DNA of 64,000 bases from Chryseobacterium aquifrigidense (GCF_006716485.1 NZ_VFPD01000001.1:1050999-1114998), one strand, 5' to 3'. Shown: positions 7,544-16,821, counted from the stretch's first letter. The notes: generated by a model from the letters alone, not told the origin. Numbers and translations are program-made.

Positions 7544-10507
7544 ATGCCGAAAAAAATTATAAGAAATCTTCAAATAGGAGTAGTTATTTCTTTGATACTT
7601 CTGATTGCTAGTTCTATAGCATCTTATATAAGCATACATAAGCAGATGGAGAATAGAGAAAACTTATTAAAAAGTAAGGAATCTATTAGCCTGGCAAAAG
7701 ATATCTTAAATACTCTTTTAGATGCTGAAACGGGTAATCGGGGATATCAGCTTACCGGACAGGAAAATTTTCTTGAGCCTTTCAATGAAAGCAGGAATGA
7801 ATATCCGCAGTTTGTTTCTCACAAAGATAGACTTAATCTTAGAGATAAAGATCAGATTAACGTCCTAAATGAATTGCTGCATACTTCAGAAATGTTGATG
7901 AAAGAATATGCCTTGCTTATTGAGAACCGTAAAAAAGGAATAGTAGTGAGTCCGGAAGAACTTGTACAAAACAAGAAGGCTATGGACAGATGCCGCATGC
8001 TCGTTCAGAAATTTGTACAACAGGAGGAAGTTCAACTTGCCATAAAAAACGAAGATCTGGACAAATCTTCCAATTGGACTGTTTTGTTTATTATCTTTTC
8101 TGCCATTGCTGCCATTGGTGTAACCGTTTTTGTTTATATACAACTAAAATCTGACCTTATCCGGCGTGGTAAGTTAGAAAACGATCTGTTTTATACCAAG
8201 GAAATGCTTGAGGAAACAGGCTCAGTAGCCCAGGTAGGAGGTTGGGAAGCCAATATGAAGACCAGAAAGCTCTTCTGGTCTCAAAGTACAAGGGAAATCC
8301 ACAAAGTAGAAAATAATTTCCAGCCTACTTTTGAAAATGCTTTTGAATTTTACAGAGGAAAGAGTAGTGAGAGAATAAAATATCTTTTTAACAGGGCAAT
8401 ACAACAAGGAATTCCTTTTGATGAGGAGCTTCAGCTTTTGCGTAATGATGGCGCTACGATCTGGGTAAGAGTAAAAGGTATTCCTGAATTTGAAGATGAT
8501 ACCTGTAAAAGGGTTTTCGGAATCATTCAGGATATTGATGCCTTCAAAAAAATGTTTCTTGAGGTTACCCGGAAAGAGGCTATAATGAAGTCTTTTGCCA
8601 CTGATGTTCCTGTTCCTTTGGCGATGTTTGATAAAGACCTTAACTATATTGCTGTAAGCAGCAGATGGAGAGAGGAATTTAATATGAATAATGTAGATCT
8701 TATCGGTAATAATCTTTTCACAATATCACCGAATATTCCCAAAGAACGAAATGATATCTATAACAATGCGCTGTTGGGAAAAACATACATCAACAGTGAC
8801 TTTATGTTAAAGGTGGAAGGAAAAGAAGAAATTCAGCATTACGACCTTAAAGTCGGACCTTGGTATCTTACAAAAGATGAAGTAGGGGGCGTAATTATTT
8901 CCATCCAGAATATTACAAATGCTGTAAAGATAACTGAAGAGCTGAAAAATGCCAAAGAAACAGCAGATATAGCCAGCAAAGCAAAATCCGAATTTCTTGC
9001 TAATATGAGTCATGAGATCAGAACTCCTTTAAACGGAGTTATTGGATTTTCAGATCTTCTCCTCACAACACCACTGAATGAAACACAGAAGCAATATCTG
9101 AATTACATCAATGAGTCAGGAGAAAATCTTCTGAGCATCATCAATGATATATTGGATTTTTCTAAAATAGAATCCGGAAAAATGGAGCTTTTGATTGAAA
9201 AATGTGATGTTTATGATATGTTGAGTCAGGTAATCAATGTTATTATTTATCAGTCCCAGAAAAAAAATATCGAACTTCTTCTCAATATTGAACCGGGCCT
9301 TCCAAAAATACTTTTTACCGATGAAGCAAGGTTAAAACAGATCTTGATTAATCTTTTGGGGAATGCTGTGAAATTTACAGAAAAGGGAGAGATCGAGCTA
9401 AAAGTAGAGAAATTACGCATGGATGATAACATCATTGCTTTGCGCTTCTCGGTAAGGGATACAGGGATCGGTATTCCTGTTGAGAAACAGAAATACATTT
9501 TTAATGCCTTTACTCAGGAAAACAGTTCCATCAGTAAACGATATGGTGGCACGGGTCTGGGGCTTACGATCTCGAACAATATCCTGGGATATATGGGAAG
9601 CCATTTGTCACTGAGCAGTACAATGGAAAAAGGTTCTGTATTTTTCTTTGATATTGAGATTCCTTACGAGATCCCTCAATTGAAAGAGGAGGAGGAAATA
9701 ACTATTAAGACGGCCCTGGTGGTTGATGATAATGAAACCAACAGGATCATTCTTGAGCACATGCTTACCTATAAAAATATCAAGTCTACCTTAGCTTCCA
9801 ATGGGATGGAAGCTTTAGAGATCCTGTTGAAAGGAGAGCGGTTTGATGTGATCCTGATGGATTATCATATGCCTGTTATGTCCGGATTGGAAACAATAGA
9901 TAAAATAACGGGGCTGTTCAATCAGCGAAATGAGACTTCTCCGTTTATAGTACTTTCTTCTTCCTCTGAAGAGCTGGGCATACTTAGTTCAGTCAGGAAA
10001 ATAGAAAATGCACATTTACTGTTGAAACCCATCAAATCACATGATCTATACAAAACTTTAAAAACGGTAGACCAAAGTAATAAAGTAGAAATTACGAAGG
10101 ATCAGTCTGAGAAAGTTTCGCCTGTATTTGCCTCAGAATTAGAAGTGCTTTTGGTTGATGATAACGTCGTGAATATGGTCCTGAATAACAGAATAATGAA
10201 ATCTCTTGCTCCCGGTATACATCTAACGGAAGCAGTCAATGGGCTGCAGGCTTTGGAAGAATGCAGGAAAAAACAGTTTTCCATTATCATGATGGACGTA
10301 CAGATGCCGATAATGAGCGGTATTGAGGCAACACAAAATATTAGAATGCTGCCGGGATATGAACATGTCCCTATCATAGGCGTTACAGCTGGAAATGTGC
10401 TGGGTGAAAAAGAAAAGTGCATTGAAGCCGGAATGAATGATTTTCTTCCCAAACCTATAAGGCAGGCGGATCTTCTTGAAGTACTTAAAAAATATATTAG
10501 CATTTAA
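7544..10507 (+). CDS. hybrid sensor histidine kinase (CHASE3-PAS-PAS-HisKA-HATPase-REC-REC)
   Basis: A 987-residue membrane sensor kinase. Transmembrane helix 1 is about residues 9-30, a CHASE3-type extracytoplasmic four-helix sensor about 36-175 (DAETGNRGYQLTGQENFLEP is characteristic), and helix 2 about 178-200. Two PAS domains follow (about 218-335 and 345-460). The phospho-acceptor is His490 in FLANMSHEIRTPLNGV; the ATPase domain has the N box NLLGNAVKFTEKG and DTGIGIP / GGTGLGLTI. Two receiver domains end the protein, with acceptor Asp773 (ILMDYHMPVMSG) and Asp918 (IMMDVQMPIMSG). No separate response regulator or HPt gene lies nearby, so its output partner is unknown. It is transcribed alone, after a 245-bp gap with no clear feature. 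Confidence 0.92.
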   Translation: MPKKIIRNLQIGVVISLILLIASSIASYISIHKQMENRENLLKSKESISLAKDILNTLLDAETGNRGYQLTGQENFLEPFNESRNEYPQFVSHKDRLNLRDKDQINVLNELLHTSEMLMKEYALLIENRKKGIVVSPEELVQNKKAMDRCRMLVQKFVQQEEVQLAIKNEDLDKSSNWTVLFIIFSAIAAIGVTVFVYIQLKSDLIRRGKLENDLFYTKEMLEETGSVAQVGGWEANMKTRKLFWSQSTREIHKVENNFQPTFENAFEFYRGKSSERIKYLFNRAIQQGIPFDEELQLLRNDGATIWVRVKGIPEFEDDTCKRVFGIIQDIDAFKKMFLEVTRKEAIMKSFATDVPVPLAMFDKDLNYIAVSSRWREEFNMNNVDLIGNNLFTISPNIPKERNDIYNNALLGKTYINSDFMLKVEGKEEIQHYDLKVGPWYLTKDEVGGVIISIQNITNAVKITEELKNAKETADIASKAKSEFLANMSHEIRTPLNGVIGFSDLLLTTPLNETQKQYLNYINESGENLLSIINDILDFSKIESGKMELLIEKCDVYDMLSQVINVIIYQSQKKNIELLLNIEPGLPKILFTDEARLKQILINLLGNAVKFTEKGEIELKVEKLRMDDNIIALRFSVRDTGIGIPVEKQKYIFNAFTQENSSISKRYGGTGLGLTISNNILGYMGSHLSLSSTMEKGSVFFFDIEIPYEIPQLKEEEEITIKTALVVDDNETNRIILEHMLTYKNIKSTLASNGMEALEILLKGERFDVILMDYHMPVMSGLETIDKITGLFNQRNETSPFIVLSSSSEELGILSSVRKIENAHLLLKPIKSHDLYKTLKTVDQSNKVEITKDQSEKVSPVFASELEVLLVDDNVVNMVLNNRIMKSLAPGIHLTEAVNGLQALEECRKKQFSIIMMDVQMPIMSGIEATQNIRMLPGYEHVPIIGVTAGNVLGEKEKCIEAGMNDFLPKPIRQADLLEVLKKYISI

Positions 10508-10730
10508 AATTTATGAAAAAAATAGGGCTCGGTTTCTTTTGTTAACTAGGTGACAATATATTTTGAATATAGTCATAATATTATTTTATTAATAAAAAGT
10601 AACTAACCATGAATTTTTATGATCTGCGTCATAAGAAAGTATTAACTATTTCACCATATTTGGAATAATAAAACTATCCATGAAATAAGGACAACATAAA
10701 AACTTGTTAAACTAAAAATTACCAAAGATT

Positions 10731-10955
10731 ATGATAGACTTATTTTCACTAAAAGGCAAGAGGAAAGACATTGTCATAATGTACTTTAAAAAAAAGATGT
10801 ATAGACTGATTGATAAAGGCAGATGGATTACAGTTATGATCTACAAATGGTACAAAACGATGACCATATCCTGTTTGGTTTCCAATGATCTGGTATCTTT
10901 AATTATTGTCAGAACACGGATTACGCCATTTTACGAAAAGTATACAGTACTGTAG
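10731..10955 (+). CDS. doubtful small basic protein
   Basis: A 74-codon frame with ATG in an A-rich context and a CATATTTG promoter-like box about 70 bp upstream (near 10655). The product is basic and rich in Tyr, Lys and Ile. No domain is recognisable. It is listed because no other gene occupies 10508-11080, but it may not be translated. Confidence 0.25.
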   Translation: MIDLFSLKGKRKDIVIMYFKKKMYRLIDKGRWITVMIYKWYKTMTISCLVSNDLVSLIIVRTRITPFYEKYTVL

Positions 10956-10983
10956 ACTCTTATTGATTTACTGATTCTTACTT

Positions 10984-11021
10984 GGGATAACCCTTGGATA
11001 ACACAAAATTAGTGTTATCCC
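10984..11021 (+). promoter_or_regulatory. two mutually exclusive hairpins in the leader of the surface protein gene
   Basis: Stem A pairs GGATAACAC (10996-11004) with GTGTTATCC (11012-11020). Stem B pairs GGGATAAC (10984-10991) with GTTATCCC (11014-11021). Both are perfect and share the 3' arm, so only one can form. No T-run follows, so it is not a simple terminator. It may be an operator with half-site repeats or a switching leader about 60 nt before the ATG at 11081. Confidence 0.4.
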
Positions 11022-11080
11022 GATGAACCGTATCCCTGAACATCCACTGTAACAATACCAAAACACCAAAATCTTTTAAT

Positions 11081-12574
11081 ATGAAAACGCAAACAATTTC
11101 TTTTACAGGAAAACTTTTTATGATGTTAATGGCTTTCCTTACTGTATTTTCAGTTAGTGGGCAGGTTGGGATCAATACAACAACTCCTCACCCCAGCTCT
11201 ATTTTAGATCTTAATTCCACAACCCGCGGGCTTCTGCCTCCCCGTCTGACAACATCGCAGAGGATTGCTATTGTTTCGCCTGCGGATGGACTAGTCGTGT
11301 ACGATACTACCCTCAAATTGCTTTATTATTATGCCGCCAATACGGCAGCGTGGTATCCTGTAGGAAGTAATACCTCCGACAGATTAAACTTTAAACTCAT
11401 AAAGTCTACTGATGTTTTAGCCACGGTACTCGCAGCGGAGCTAAGTGCAGGAGGAGGAGCAAAGTACCTTTTGAATGCTGATACATTATATGAAATTAAT
11501 GGACAGGTAGTTTTTGACAAACCGATAGAGCTTAATAATGCTTATGTACATGGGCTTGATACCAATAATGATATTATTGTCAGGACCACCGGAAATATTT
11601 TCGAAGGATCTACAGGTGGAAGCATTAAGAGTGTTACCCTTAGTGCAGCATCGGGAAGTGTTTTTAATATATCAGGTACTGCTACCCAGAACCTTATTTT
11701 CAGAGATAGTGTAGTAGCAAACTCGAGCAGTGTGGGAACCATTTCGGGGCTTGGACTGGTGTTTCTCAGTATTATCCAGTTTGTTGGAAACAGCAATGGT
11801 ATTACCTATAATAATATCGGGCAGCTTCTGCTCAGCAATATGGGATGGGCGGCTAATAATTCAGGTACCTATGAAAAGCTTACGGGAACCTTTACATCGG
11901 TTGAAAAACAGGGAGGATTCAGCCAGGTCAATGGCTCAGCCATCGGTTTTGATGTTTCTACAAGCGGGCTAACCATTACAGGAGATGCGGTGATAGAATC
12001 CGTTGTATTTACAGGAACCAATACAGCAGGGTATGTTAAGCCTTATACTACAGGAACGTATTCCGGATATAATTTTAATAACAGCTGGACGGTAAGAGCC
12101 GCAGGACTTCCTACTGAAGCGGATACCAATGCAGTCGGAGATTTTTCAGTAGATTATACAGTGGGGACGGGAATAGGTGTGAGTTTTAACAGTTCTAATC
12201 CCAGCAATATTGTAAAAATCGGTACTGCTTCATCTGTTTCTACTTCTTCAAATCTTTTCAGATTTACTACGGATGGAGTTCCTAACAGACTAAAGTACGT
12301 CGGGAAAAAGAAAAGAATTTTCCAGGTAACGGGTTCTGTGTCATTCCAGGTGCCCGCTGCCGGAACTTATATCATCTATATCGCAAAAAACGGAACTGCA
12401 ATCAGCCAGTATAAAGTATATGGACGAGGAGCTGCTATAAATGATATTGTGGTAGTGCCTATCAACGGTACAACCGAATTATCCACCAATGATTATATTG
12501 AAATATTTGCACAACGTTATACAGGGATAATAGGGGATATCGTAGTACCTAATATGACAATAACAATTAAATAA
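11081..12574 (+). CDS. secreted beta-rich surface protein, tail-fibre-like C-terminus
   Basis: A 497-residue exported protein of unknown function. The signal peptide covers about residues 1-27 (TGKLFMMLMAFLTVFSVSG). Next comes a segment common at the start of Bacteroidetes surface proteins: VGINTTTPHPSSILDLNST, TRGLLPPRLTTSQR, DGLVVYDTT. The middle (about 130-330) is rich in Gly, Ser, Thr and Asn with short beta-like repeats, suggesting a beta-helix. The C-terminal 100 residues (VTGSVSFQVPAAGTYIIYIA to the end) resemble the jelly-roll tip of phage tail fibres. No type IX sorting tail is visible. It is transcribed alone and ends before a strong bidirectional terminator. Adhesion or surface display is inference. 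Confidence 0.65.
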   Translation: MKTQTISFTGKLFMMLMAFLTVFSVSGQVGINTTTPHPSSILDLNSTTRGLLPPRLTTSQRIAIVSPADGLVVYDTTLKLLYYYAANTAAWYPVGSNTSDRLNFKLIKSTDVLATVLAAELSAGGGAKYLLNADTLYEINGQVVFDKPIELNNAYVHGLDTNNDIIVRTTGNIFEGSTGGSIKSVTLSAASGSVFNISGTATQNLIFRDSVVANSSSVGTISGLGLVFLSIIQFVGNSNGITYNNIGQLLLSNMGWAANNSGTYEKLTGTFTSVEKQGGFSQVNGSAIGFDVSTSGLTITGDAVIESVVFTGTNTAGYVKPYTTGTYSGYNFNNSWTVRAAGLPTEADTNAVGDFSVDYTVGTGIGVSFNSSNPSNIVKIGTASSVSTSSNLFRFTTDGVPNRLKYVGKKKRIFQVTGSVSFQVPAAGTYIIYIAKNGTAISQYKVYGRGAAINDIVVVPINGTTELSTNDYIEIFAQRYTGIIGDIVVPNMTITIK

Positions 12575-12626
12575 TTGTATTATTTTCTGAACTCAATTAT
12601 ACACACCATTTAGAGGGTTAAAAATA

Positions 12627-12640
12627 TAACCGCGCGGTTA
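12627..12640. repeat. perfect 14-bp palindrome between direct repeats
   Basis: TAACCGCGCGGTTA, flanked by the near-identical GGTTAAAAATATAA and GGTTAAAAATGTAA. It lies 53 bp after the surface protein gene. Its function is unclear; it may bind a regulator or be part of transcript-end structure. Confidence 0.35.
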
Positions 12641-12671
12641 AAAATGTAATTCTTTTTGTGTGGTTCAGTAC

Positions 12672-12705
12672 AACCGATATAAAAAAATGTTTTTTTATAT
12701 CGGTT
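12672..12705. terminator. bidirectional terminator between convergent genes
   Basis: A 16-bp perfect stem (12672-12687 with 12690-12705) with a 2-nt loop. It is GC-containing at the base and pure A/T near the tip, so it provides T-runs on both strands. It serves the surface protein gene (+) and the lipoprotein gene (-). Confidence 0.8.
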
Positions 12706-12733
12706 TTGACATGTAAAAGTAATTGAATTTCAA

Positions 12734-13048
12734 TTACTTTTTGTTTACATTTCGGGATCTTCCCTGCAGGTTATGCGCACTGTCTGAAACTGCAGCGTTG
12801 ATATTGCCCGTACCATTACCTGTATTATTATTACTGGTTTTTCTTCCTCCGACGTGAGTCTTTGTATTAATACTGTCATTGCTTGTTTTAATACTTTGAG
12901 TATCTCCAGCTGTTGAAACTGCAGTATCAGAGTAATTCTTCTGAGGGTAGGCGGAGTCGTTAGCAGAGACATTATTTGTTGTATCCTTTTTTTTACATGC
13001 CGAAATAATGAAACCTGCTGCTGCTATTGATAAAAATAATTTTTTCAT
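12734..13048 (-). CDS. small low-complexity lipoprotein
   Basis: A 104-residue lipoprotein. The signal peptide ends in the lipobox IISAC with Cys18 as the lipidated residue, followed by KKKD. The mature part is rich in Asn, Ser, Thr and Asp and looks disordered, with no known domain. Such proteins are frequent in Chryseobacterium and are usually of unknown role. It is transcribed alone; its end overlaps the zone of the bidirectional terminator at 12672-12705. Confidence 0.65.
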   Translation of the reverse strand: MKKLFLSIAAAGFIISACKKKDTTNNVSANDSAYPQKNYSDTAVSTAGDTQSIKTSNDSINTKTHVGGRKTSNNNTGNGTGNINAAVSDSAHNLQGRSRNVNKK

Positions 13049-13317
13049 AATATATTGTATGGGTGTATGGGTTGAAAATCAAATTTCGAAATTTAACTTT
13101 AGGAATGATATGAGCAAGATCATAATAGTACAGATCTTAAAGATGGATTTGAACCGATAATAAAAAGACATTCATATTTATAGATAGTGTAAGCAGATGC
13201 TGACAACTCAAGGATATGTACTGTGTAAAAGTCAGACATGTTCTGGAAAAATGGTTAAAATGCCATGGTTGTTTTGTGTAATAAACAGGAAGCCAAGTTG
13301 CTACTTCTAGTTTTTGT

Positions 13318-13387
13318 AGCCTCACCAGGAATCGAACCTGGATCTAAAGTTTAGGAAACTTCTATTCTATCCATTGAACTATGAGGC
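13318..13387 (-). tRNA. tRNA-Arg (anticodon CCT)
   Basis: The minus strand folds as a tRNA. The acceptor stem GCCTCAT / GTGAGGC is followed by discriminator T, the anticodon arm is GAAGT-TTCCTAA-ACTTT with anticodon CCT, and the T arm is CCAGG-TTCGATT-CCTGG. It reads AGG codons. No CCA is encoded. No integrase or attachment-site duplication was seen near it. Confidence 0.92.
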
Positions 13388-13535
13388 CTGGGTTTGAATC
13401 ATAAAAATACAAATTATTTAATAATCAGCAATAATACAGGAATGGCGATCGGGAAAAGGATACTTGTATTTTTTGTGCTTTTTGAGAAAGAAAAATTATT
13501 TGAAAATTATTTAAAAAGGGTATATGGATAAAAGA

Positions 13536-13556
13536 ATCTGCCCTTTAGAGGCAGAT
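13536..13556 (-). terminator. hairpin downstream of the S41 peptidase gene
   Basis: Perfect 7-bp stem ATCTGCC / GGCAGAT with a 7-nt loop. On the minus strand it is followed by TCTTTTAT. It may be a second terminator. Confidence 0.35.
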
Positions 13557-13601
13557 CCAGTAGATAAATACATCTCATTTTTTTAATTAGACAACAATAA
13601 A

Positions 13602-13626
13602 AAGCACAGCCGACAATGCTGTGCTT
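13602..13626. terminator. terminator hairpin
   Basis: Perfect 9-bp stem AAGCACAGC / GCTGTGCTT with loop CGACAAT. A-rich and T-rich flanks allow use on either strand. It lies downstream of the S41 peptidase gene on the minus strand. Confidence 0.6.
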
Positions 13627-13764
13627 AAATTTTTATTTCAAATTTAATTGCAATTTCAAGAGTAGTAAGAAAAGCAAATAAAGTTTCCACTTCGATGTTT
13701 ATTACATAGTAAATGTAGTAATAATTTTAATACGAAATATGAATTTAATGTTAAAATTCACAAG

Positions 13765-13788
13765 TTATCCACATTTTTTTGTGGATAA
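13765..13788. other. inverted pair of consensus DnaA boxes forming a hairpin
   Basis: TTATCCACA (13765-13773) and its reverse complement TGTGGATAA (13780-13788) separated by six T. Each arm is a perfect consensus DnaA box. It lies 8 bp after the stop of the S41 peptidase gene, so a terminator role is equally possible. No further boxes were found in the 400 bp around it. Confidence 0.4.
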
Positions 13789-13796
13789 GTCTGGGG

Positions 13797-15227
13797 TTAA
13801 TTTAAAATCCAGGTTTTTGCCGTCTCAATATCCATGTCCTGACCCTCTTGGGATTCTACCGGAACGTCCGGATCAATTTTCCCATAGTAGACTTTCCCGT
13901 TTCGGTCCATCTCATAAGAAGAAGCCAGGGCAAAGCTTTTACCGTCACTTAATGGATAAATACTGTTGGCCGAAGTGTATCCTGCCGATGGTTTCCCAAA
14001 GAGTTTTACATTGCTTTTTCCAATAAATGCAATTGTTGTAGCTTCTCCGGAACTTGCCGTATTCGGGCCTATCAGAACGGCAATTTTAGCCTGTCCGCTT
14101 TTAAGGCTATAAGGTTCTGCAATTTTGTTATCACCAAACTTTCTGTCCTTATAAATCCATGGAGATTTTTGGTCTTTATAAACAAAATACCCCAATGTTC
14201 CTTCTCCAATCAGGCTTCCGAGACCTCCGATCATAGGATACATATTTCCTCCTGTATTCCCTCTCAGGTCTACAATCCAGCCTTTAATTGTATTTTCAGA
14301 GTCCAGCTTTTTAATCATATTGTGGATCTGTAAGGCAAAATCATTTCCAACCTCTTTGTTTAAGGATCCAAAACCGGGAACTGAAATATAGCCAATATTC
14401 TGGTCTATCAGTCTTGAATCGGGTTTTGTCTCAATGGTATTGCTTTTCTTTTGCTTTTCTGAACGTTCTTTACCGGAAATAAATGAATGATTATCACCAG
14501 CCTGCCTTAGATTTTGCAAAATATACCGTAATGCCGGGGTAGTATCATCAATGGTTTTCATGCCTTTTGAAAGATACTGAAGATTGGTGTCAATATTTTG
14601 CCAGTCTAATTTATCTGAAAAGATCGAATTCTTTTTTACAATATTCTTAAAGTCCTGAATATATTTTGCAGATGCTTTTGAAGGCTCTTCATTTGAAAAT
14701 GGAATTGTATTCATTTCAAAATGGTCAAACCAAACCGTTCCGTTTCCTGAGAATACACCTCCGAGAAGAAGACTCTTTACATTTTTATCAACAGTGAAAA
14801 CCAAAGAATATTTTGTCCAGTCTTTATTGACGGCTATAGCATTTTGCTGTGATTCTGAATTTCCAAAGTCCATCATTTCTCCATTTTCATCCTTAACCTG
14901 AGTCCATAGATTAATTTTTCCCTTCGTATTTTCAGATTTTACATAAGCACTGATTTCTATTTTCTGTAATTTCTGAATGTCAAGAGGAACCTTTTGAGAA
15001 AAAGACTGAAAGTTTTTGGCATTATCAGCCTTTCCTGTAAGCTGCATGGAGGCTTTCCCTCCGAAATATTGTGCGTAATCTATTTTCCCTTCGTATGAAT
15101 CTGCTTTTTTTACATTCCACTGGTTAGGTAATCCATCGGTCATGTTTTCAAAACCGGCATTTTGTATCTGAGCATCCACTGAGCAGAACAGAAATGCTGC
15201 TATAATCGTGAAGGACAATTTTTTCAT
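13797..15227 (-). CDS. S41 family peptidase with N-terminal carbohydrate-binding-like domain
   Basis: A 476-residue exported protease. A signal peptide (MKKLSFTIIAAFLFCSVDA) is followed by a beta-sandwich of the CBM4/9 type (about 20-175; NAGFENMTDGLPNQWNV is typical) and a C-terminal S41 peptidase domain (about 200-476). The nucleophile lies in GPNTASSGEA (Ser392 or 393), preceded by GWIVDLRGNTGGNMYP, which forms the oxyanion side. PDZ and tricorn core are reduced or absent. Such proteins are common in Chryseobacterium and probably act in the periplasm or outside the cell on unfolded or short peptides. The gene is transcribed alone, with hairpins after it. Confidence 0.85.
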   Translation of the reverse strand: MKKLSFTIIAAFLFCSVDAQIQNAGFENMTDGLPNQWNVKKADSYEGKIDYAQYFGGKASMQLTGKADNAKNFQSFSQKVPLDIQKLQKIEISAYVKSENTKGKINLWTQVKDENGEMMDFGNSESQQNAIAVNKDWTKYSLVFTVDKNVKSLLLGGVFSGNGTVWFDHFEMNTIPFSNEEPSKASAKYIQDFKNIVKKNSIFSDKLDWQNIDTNLQYLSKGMKTIDDTTPALRYILQNLRQAGDNHSFISGKERSEKQKKSNTIETKPDSRLIDQNIGYISVPGFGSLNKEVGNDFALQIHNMIKKLDSENTIKGWIVDLRGNTGGNMYPMIGGLGSLIGEGTLGYFVYKDQKSPWIYKDRKFGDNKIAEPYSLKSGQAKIAVLIGPNTASSGEATTIAFIGKSNVKLFGKPSAGYTSANSIYPLSDGKSFALASSYEMDRNGKVYYGKIDPDVPVESQEGQDMDIETAKTWILN

Positions 15228-15309
15228 AGTTATTAATTTTGGCTAAAATAAAAAACTTGCCAACAAATATATGCTCCATTAACAAAATTTTAGTAATGCT
15301 TTAGAAGGA

Positions 15310-16476
15310 TTAACAGTTTATCATTAAAAAGGTCTTGGAGAAAGTAAGGTCTGAATCTACTTTATGAATTGTTTTTACGTAAAAGAATGATCTTAGCTCA
15401 TCTGCAAATATATGAGGTAATTCCAATGCAGCAAAGTGACCGCCTTCATTCATCTTTTTAAAGCTGGTTACGTTAACAAAACGGTCTGCCCATTCTTTTG
15501 GAAACTGAGCTTCGCGGGGAAATACAAGCACTCCCGCAGGAACATTGCTTTTTTGATGAACCTGTGCGCCGCTCCATAAAGCTGCTGCATCTTCTTTGTA
15601 CATTCTCGCAGAAGATCCTATAGTCTGAGTAACCCAGTAGATCATAATATTGGTCAACAATTCATCTTTTCCTCCGAATGCCGTTTCAATCAGTTCCGGA
15701 GGAGCTCCTGCATTGGTAAAGCTTATGATCCAGCCTGCAAGACCAATAGGAGAGTCATTAAGGCCATAGGCCAGAGATTGTGGTTTGGTAGACTGTACCA
15801 TGGCGTATGCACCTTCGCTGTACCACCAGCGCTGGACAAACTGGGCAAATTCCTGTTCAGCTTCACTCATAGTGGCAGGATCTTCCTGACCGGTAGGATA
15901 GCCTACGTCTGTAAGGTGAACAGCTTCCAGTACTTCAGGATATTTCGAAGTTAATGCTTTTACCACTCCCATGCCTATATCTCCTCCGGCAGCACAGAAT
16001 TTTTCATAACCCAGCACTTCAGTCATCAGTTTTTTCCAAAGGTCTGCAACTCTTTCGCTGCTGACCGCTGTTTTATCAGAAAAGCCAAATCCCGGAAGGG
16101 AAGGAATAACCAGATCAAAACTCTGTTCTCCTTCTGTAAGTAAGGGAATGATTTTATGAAAACGGTAATAGCTGTCCGGCCAGCCATGAGTGAGGATTAG
16201 CGGTTTTGGATTGGGACCTTTTCCCCTCACGTATTGAAAATGAATCAAAATTCCGTCTATCAGAGTGATATATTGGGGATGTTGGTTTAATTGCTGTTCA
16301 TGCATTCTCCAGTCATAATCGTTAATCCAGTAATGGACCAGTTTTTTGAGATAAGTTTCGTTGGTTCCGGAGTTCCAGCCGGAGCTTTCAGGTTCTCCTG
16401 GCCATCGGGCGTTTTGCAGACGGTTTTTTAAATCGGTTATAACCGCTTCGGGGATGTTTACAGTAAATGGTTCCAT
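15310..16476 (-). CDS. epoxide hydrolase (EHN + alpha/beta hydrolase)
   Basis: A 388-residue protein of the microsomal epoxide hydrolase family, which opens epoxides to diols through an alkyl-enzyme ester. The N-terminal EHN domain (about 1-105) starts with FTVNIPEAVITDLKNRL and RWPGEPESSGW. The oxyanion motif is HGWPDS (97-102). The nucleophile is Asp166 in AAGGDIGMG and the general base is His347 in NEGGHFAALE. It has no signal peptide, so it should be cytosolic. The last 20 residues after SFFYVKTIH are unusual and may reflect a changed C-terminus. It is transcribed alone and diverges from the NAD(P)-binding protein gene. Confidence 0.88.
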   Translation of the reverse strand: MEPFTVNIPEAVITDLKNRLQNARWPGEPESSGWNSGTNETYLKKLVHYWINDYDWRMHEQQLNQHPQYITLIDGILIHFQYVRGKGPNPKPLILTHGWPDSYYRFHKIIPLLTEGEQSFDLVIPSLPGFGFSDKTAVSSERVADLWKKLMTEVLGYEKFCAAGGDIGMGVVKALTSKYPEVLEAVHLTDVGYPTGQEDPATMSEAEQEFAQFVQRWWYSEGAYAMVQSTKPQSLAYGLNDSPIGLAGWIISFTNAGAPPELIETAFGGKDELLTNIMIYWVTQTIGSSARMYKEDAAALWSGAQVHQKSNVPAGVLVFPREAQFPKEWADRFVNVTSFKKMNEGGHFAALELPHIFADELRSFFYVKTIHKVDSDLTFSKTFLMINC

Positions 16477-16821
16477 ATTATAATATTTTATTTGGTGTAA
16501 GTTTATTTATGGAAAATTCTGATAATAAGAAGGTTATCAAAGTTAAAAACTTTCTCTTTTAATCAATGTTGTCAGAATCATAATTTTTTTGATTTTTTAA
16601 TGAGGGAAAAAATGTAACTTTAATTCATTAAAATCTCGTAATACATATTACTGTAGTCAGGTTACTTTTTTAACCTGAACATCTTAGGTTCAATTTTCTG
16701 AACCCTATACATTTATTATATCATATTTAAAAGCAAAGACAATGTGTTATTTGCTGTATCACCGGTCATTAGCGGTTATTCTGCTTTTGATTATTGATAT
16801 TTAATACTAAAAAAAATCATT
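16477..16821. other. divergent intergenic region without recognisable gene
   Basis: 345 bp of AT-rich sequence between divergent genes. No open frame of note and no clear full promoter or operator palindrome were seen. It must hold the promoters of the epoxide hydrolase (-) and the NAD(P)-binding protein (+). Confidence 0.5.

Noticed and set aside
11730..11972. Plus-strand overlapping frame inside the surface protein gene
   Set aside because: Antagonistic frame in the same gene, with no start context or family features.
13318..13387. Genomic island attachment at the tRNA-Arg gene
   Set aside because: No integrase gene or repeated tRNA 3' end was found within the neighbouring sequence.
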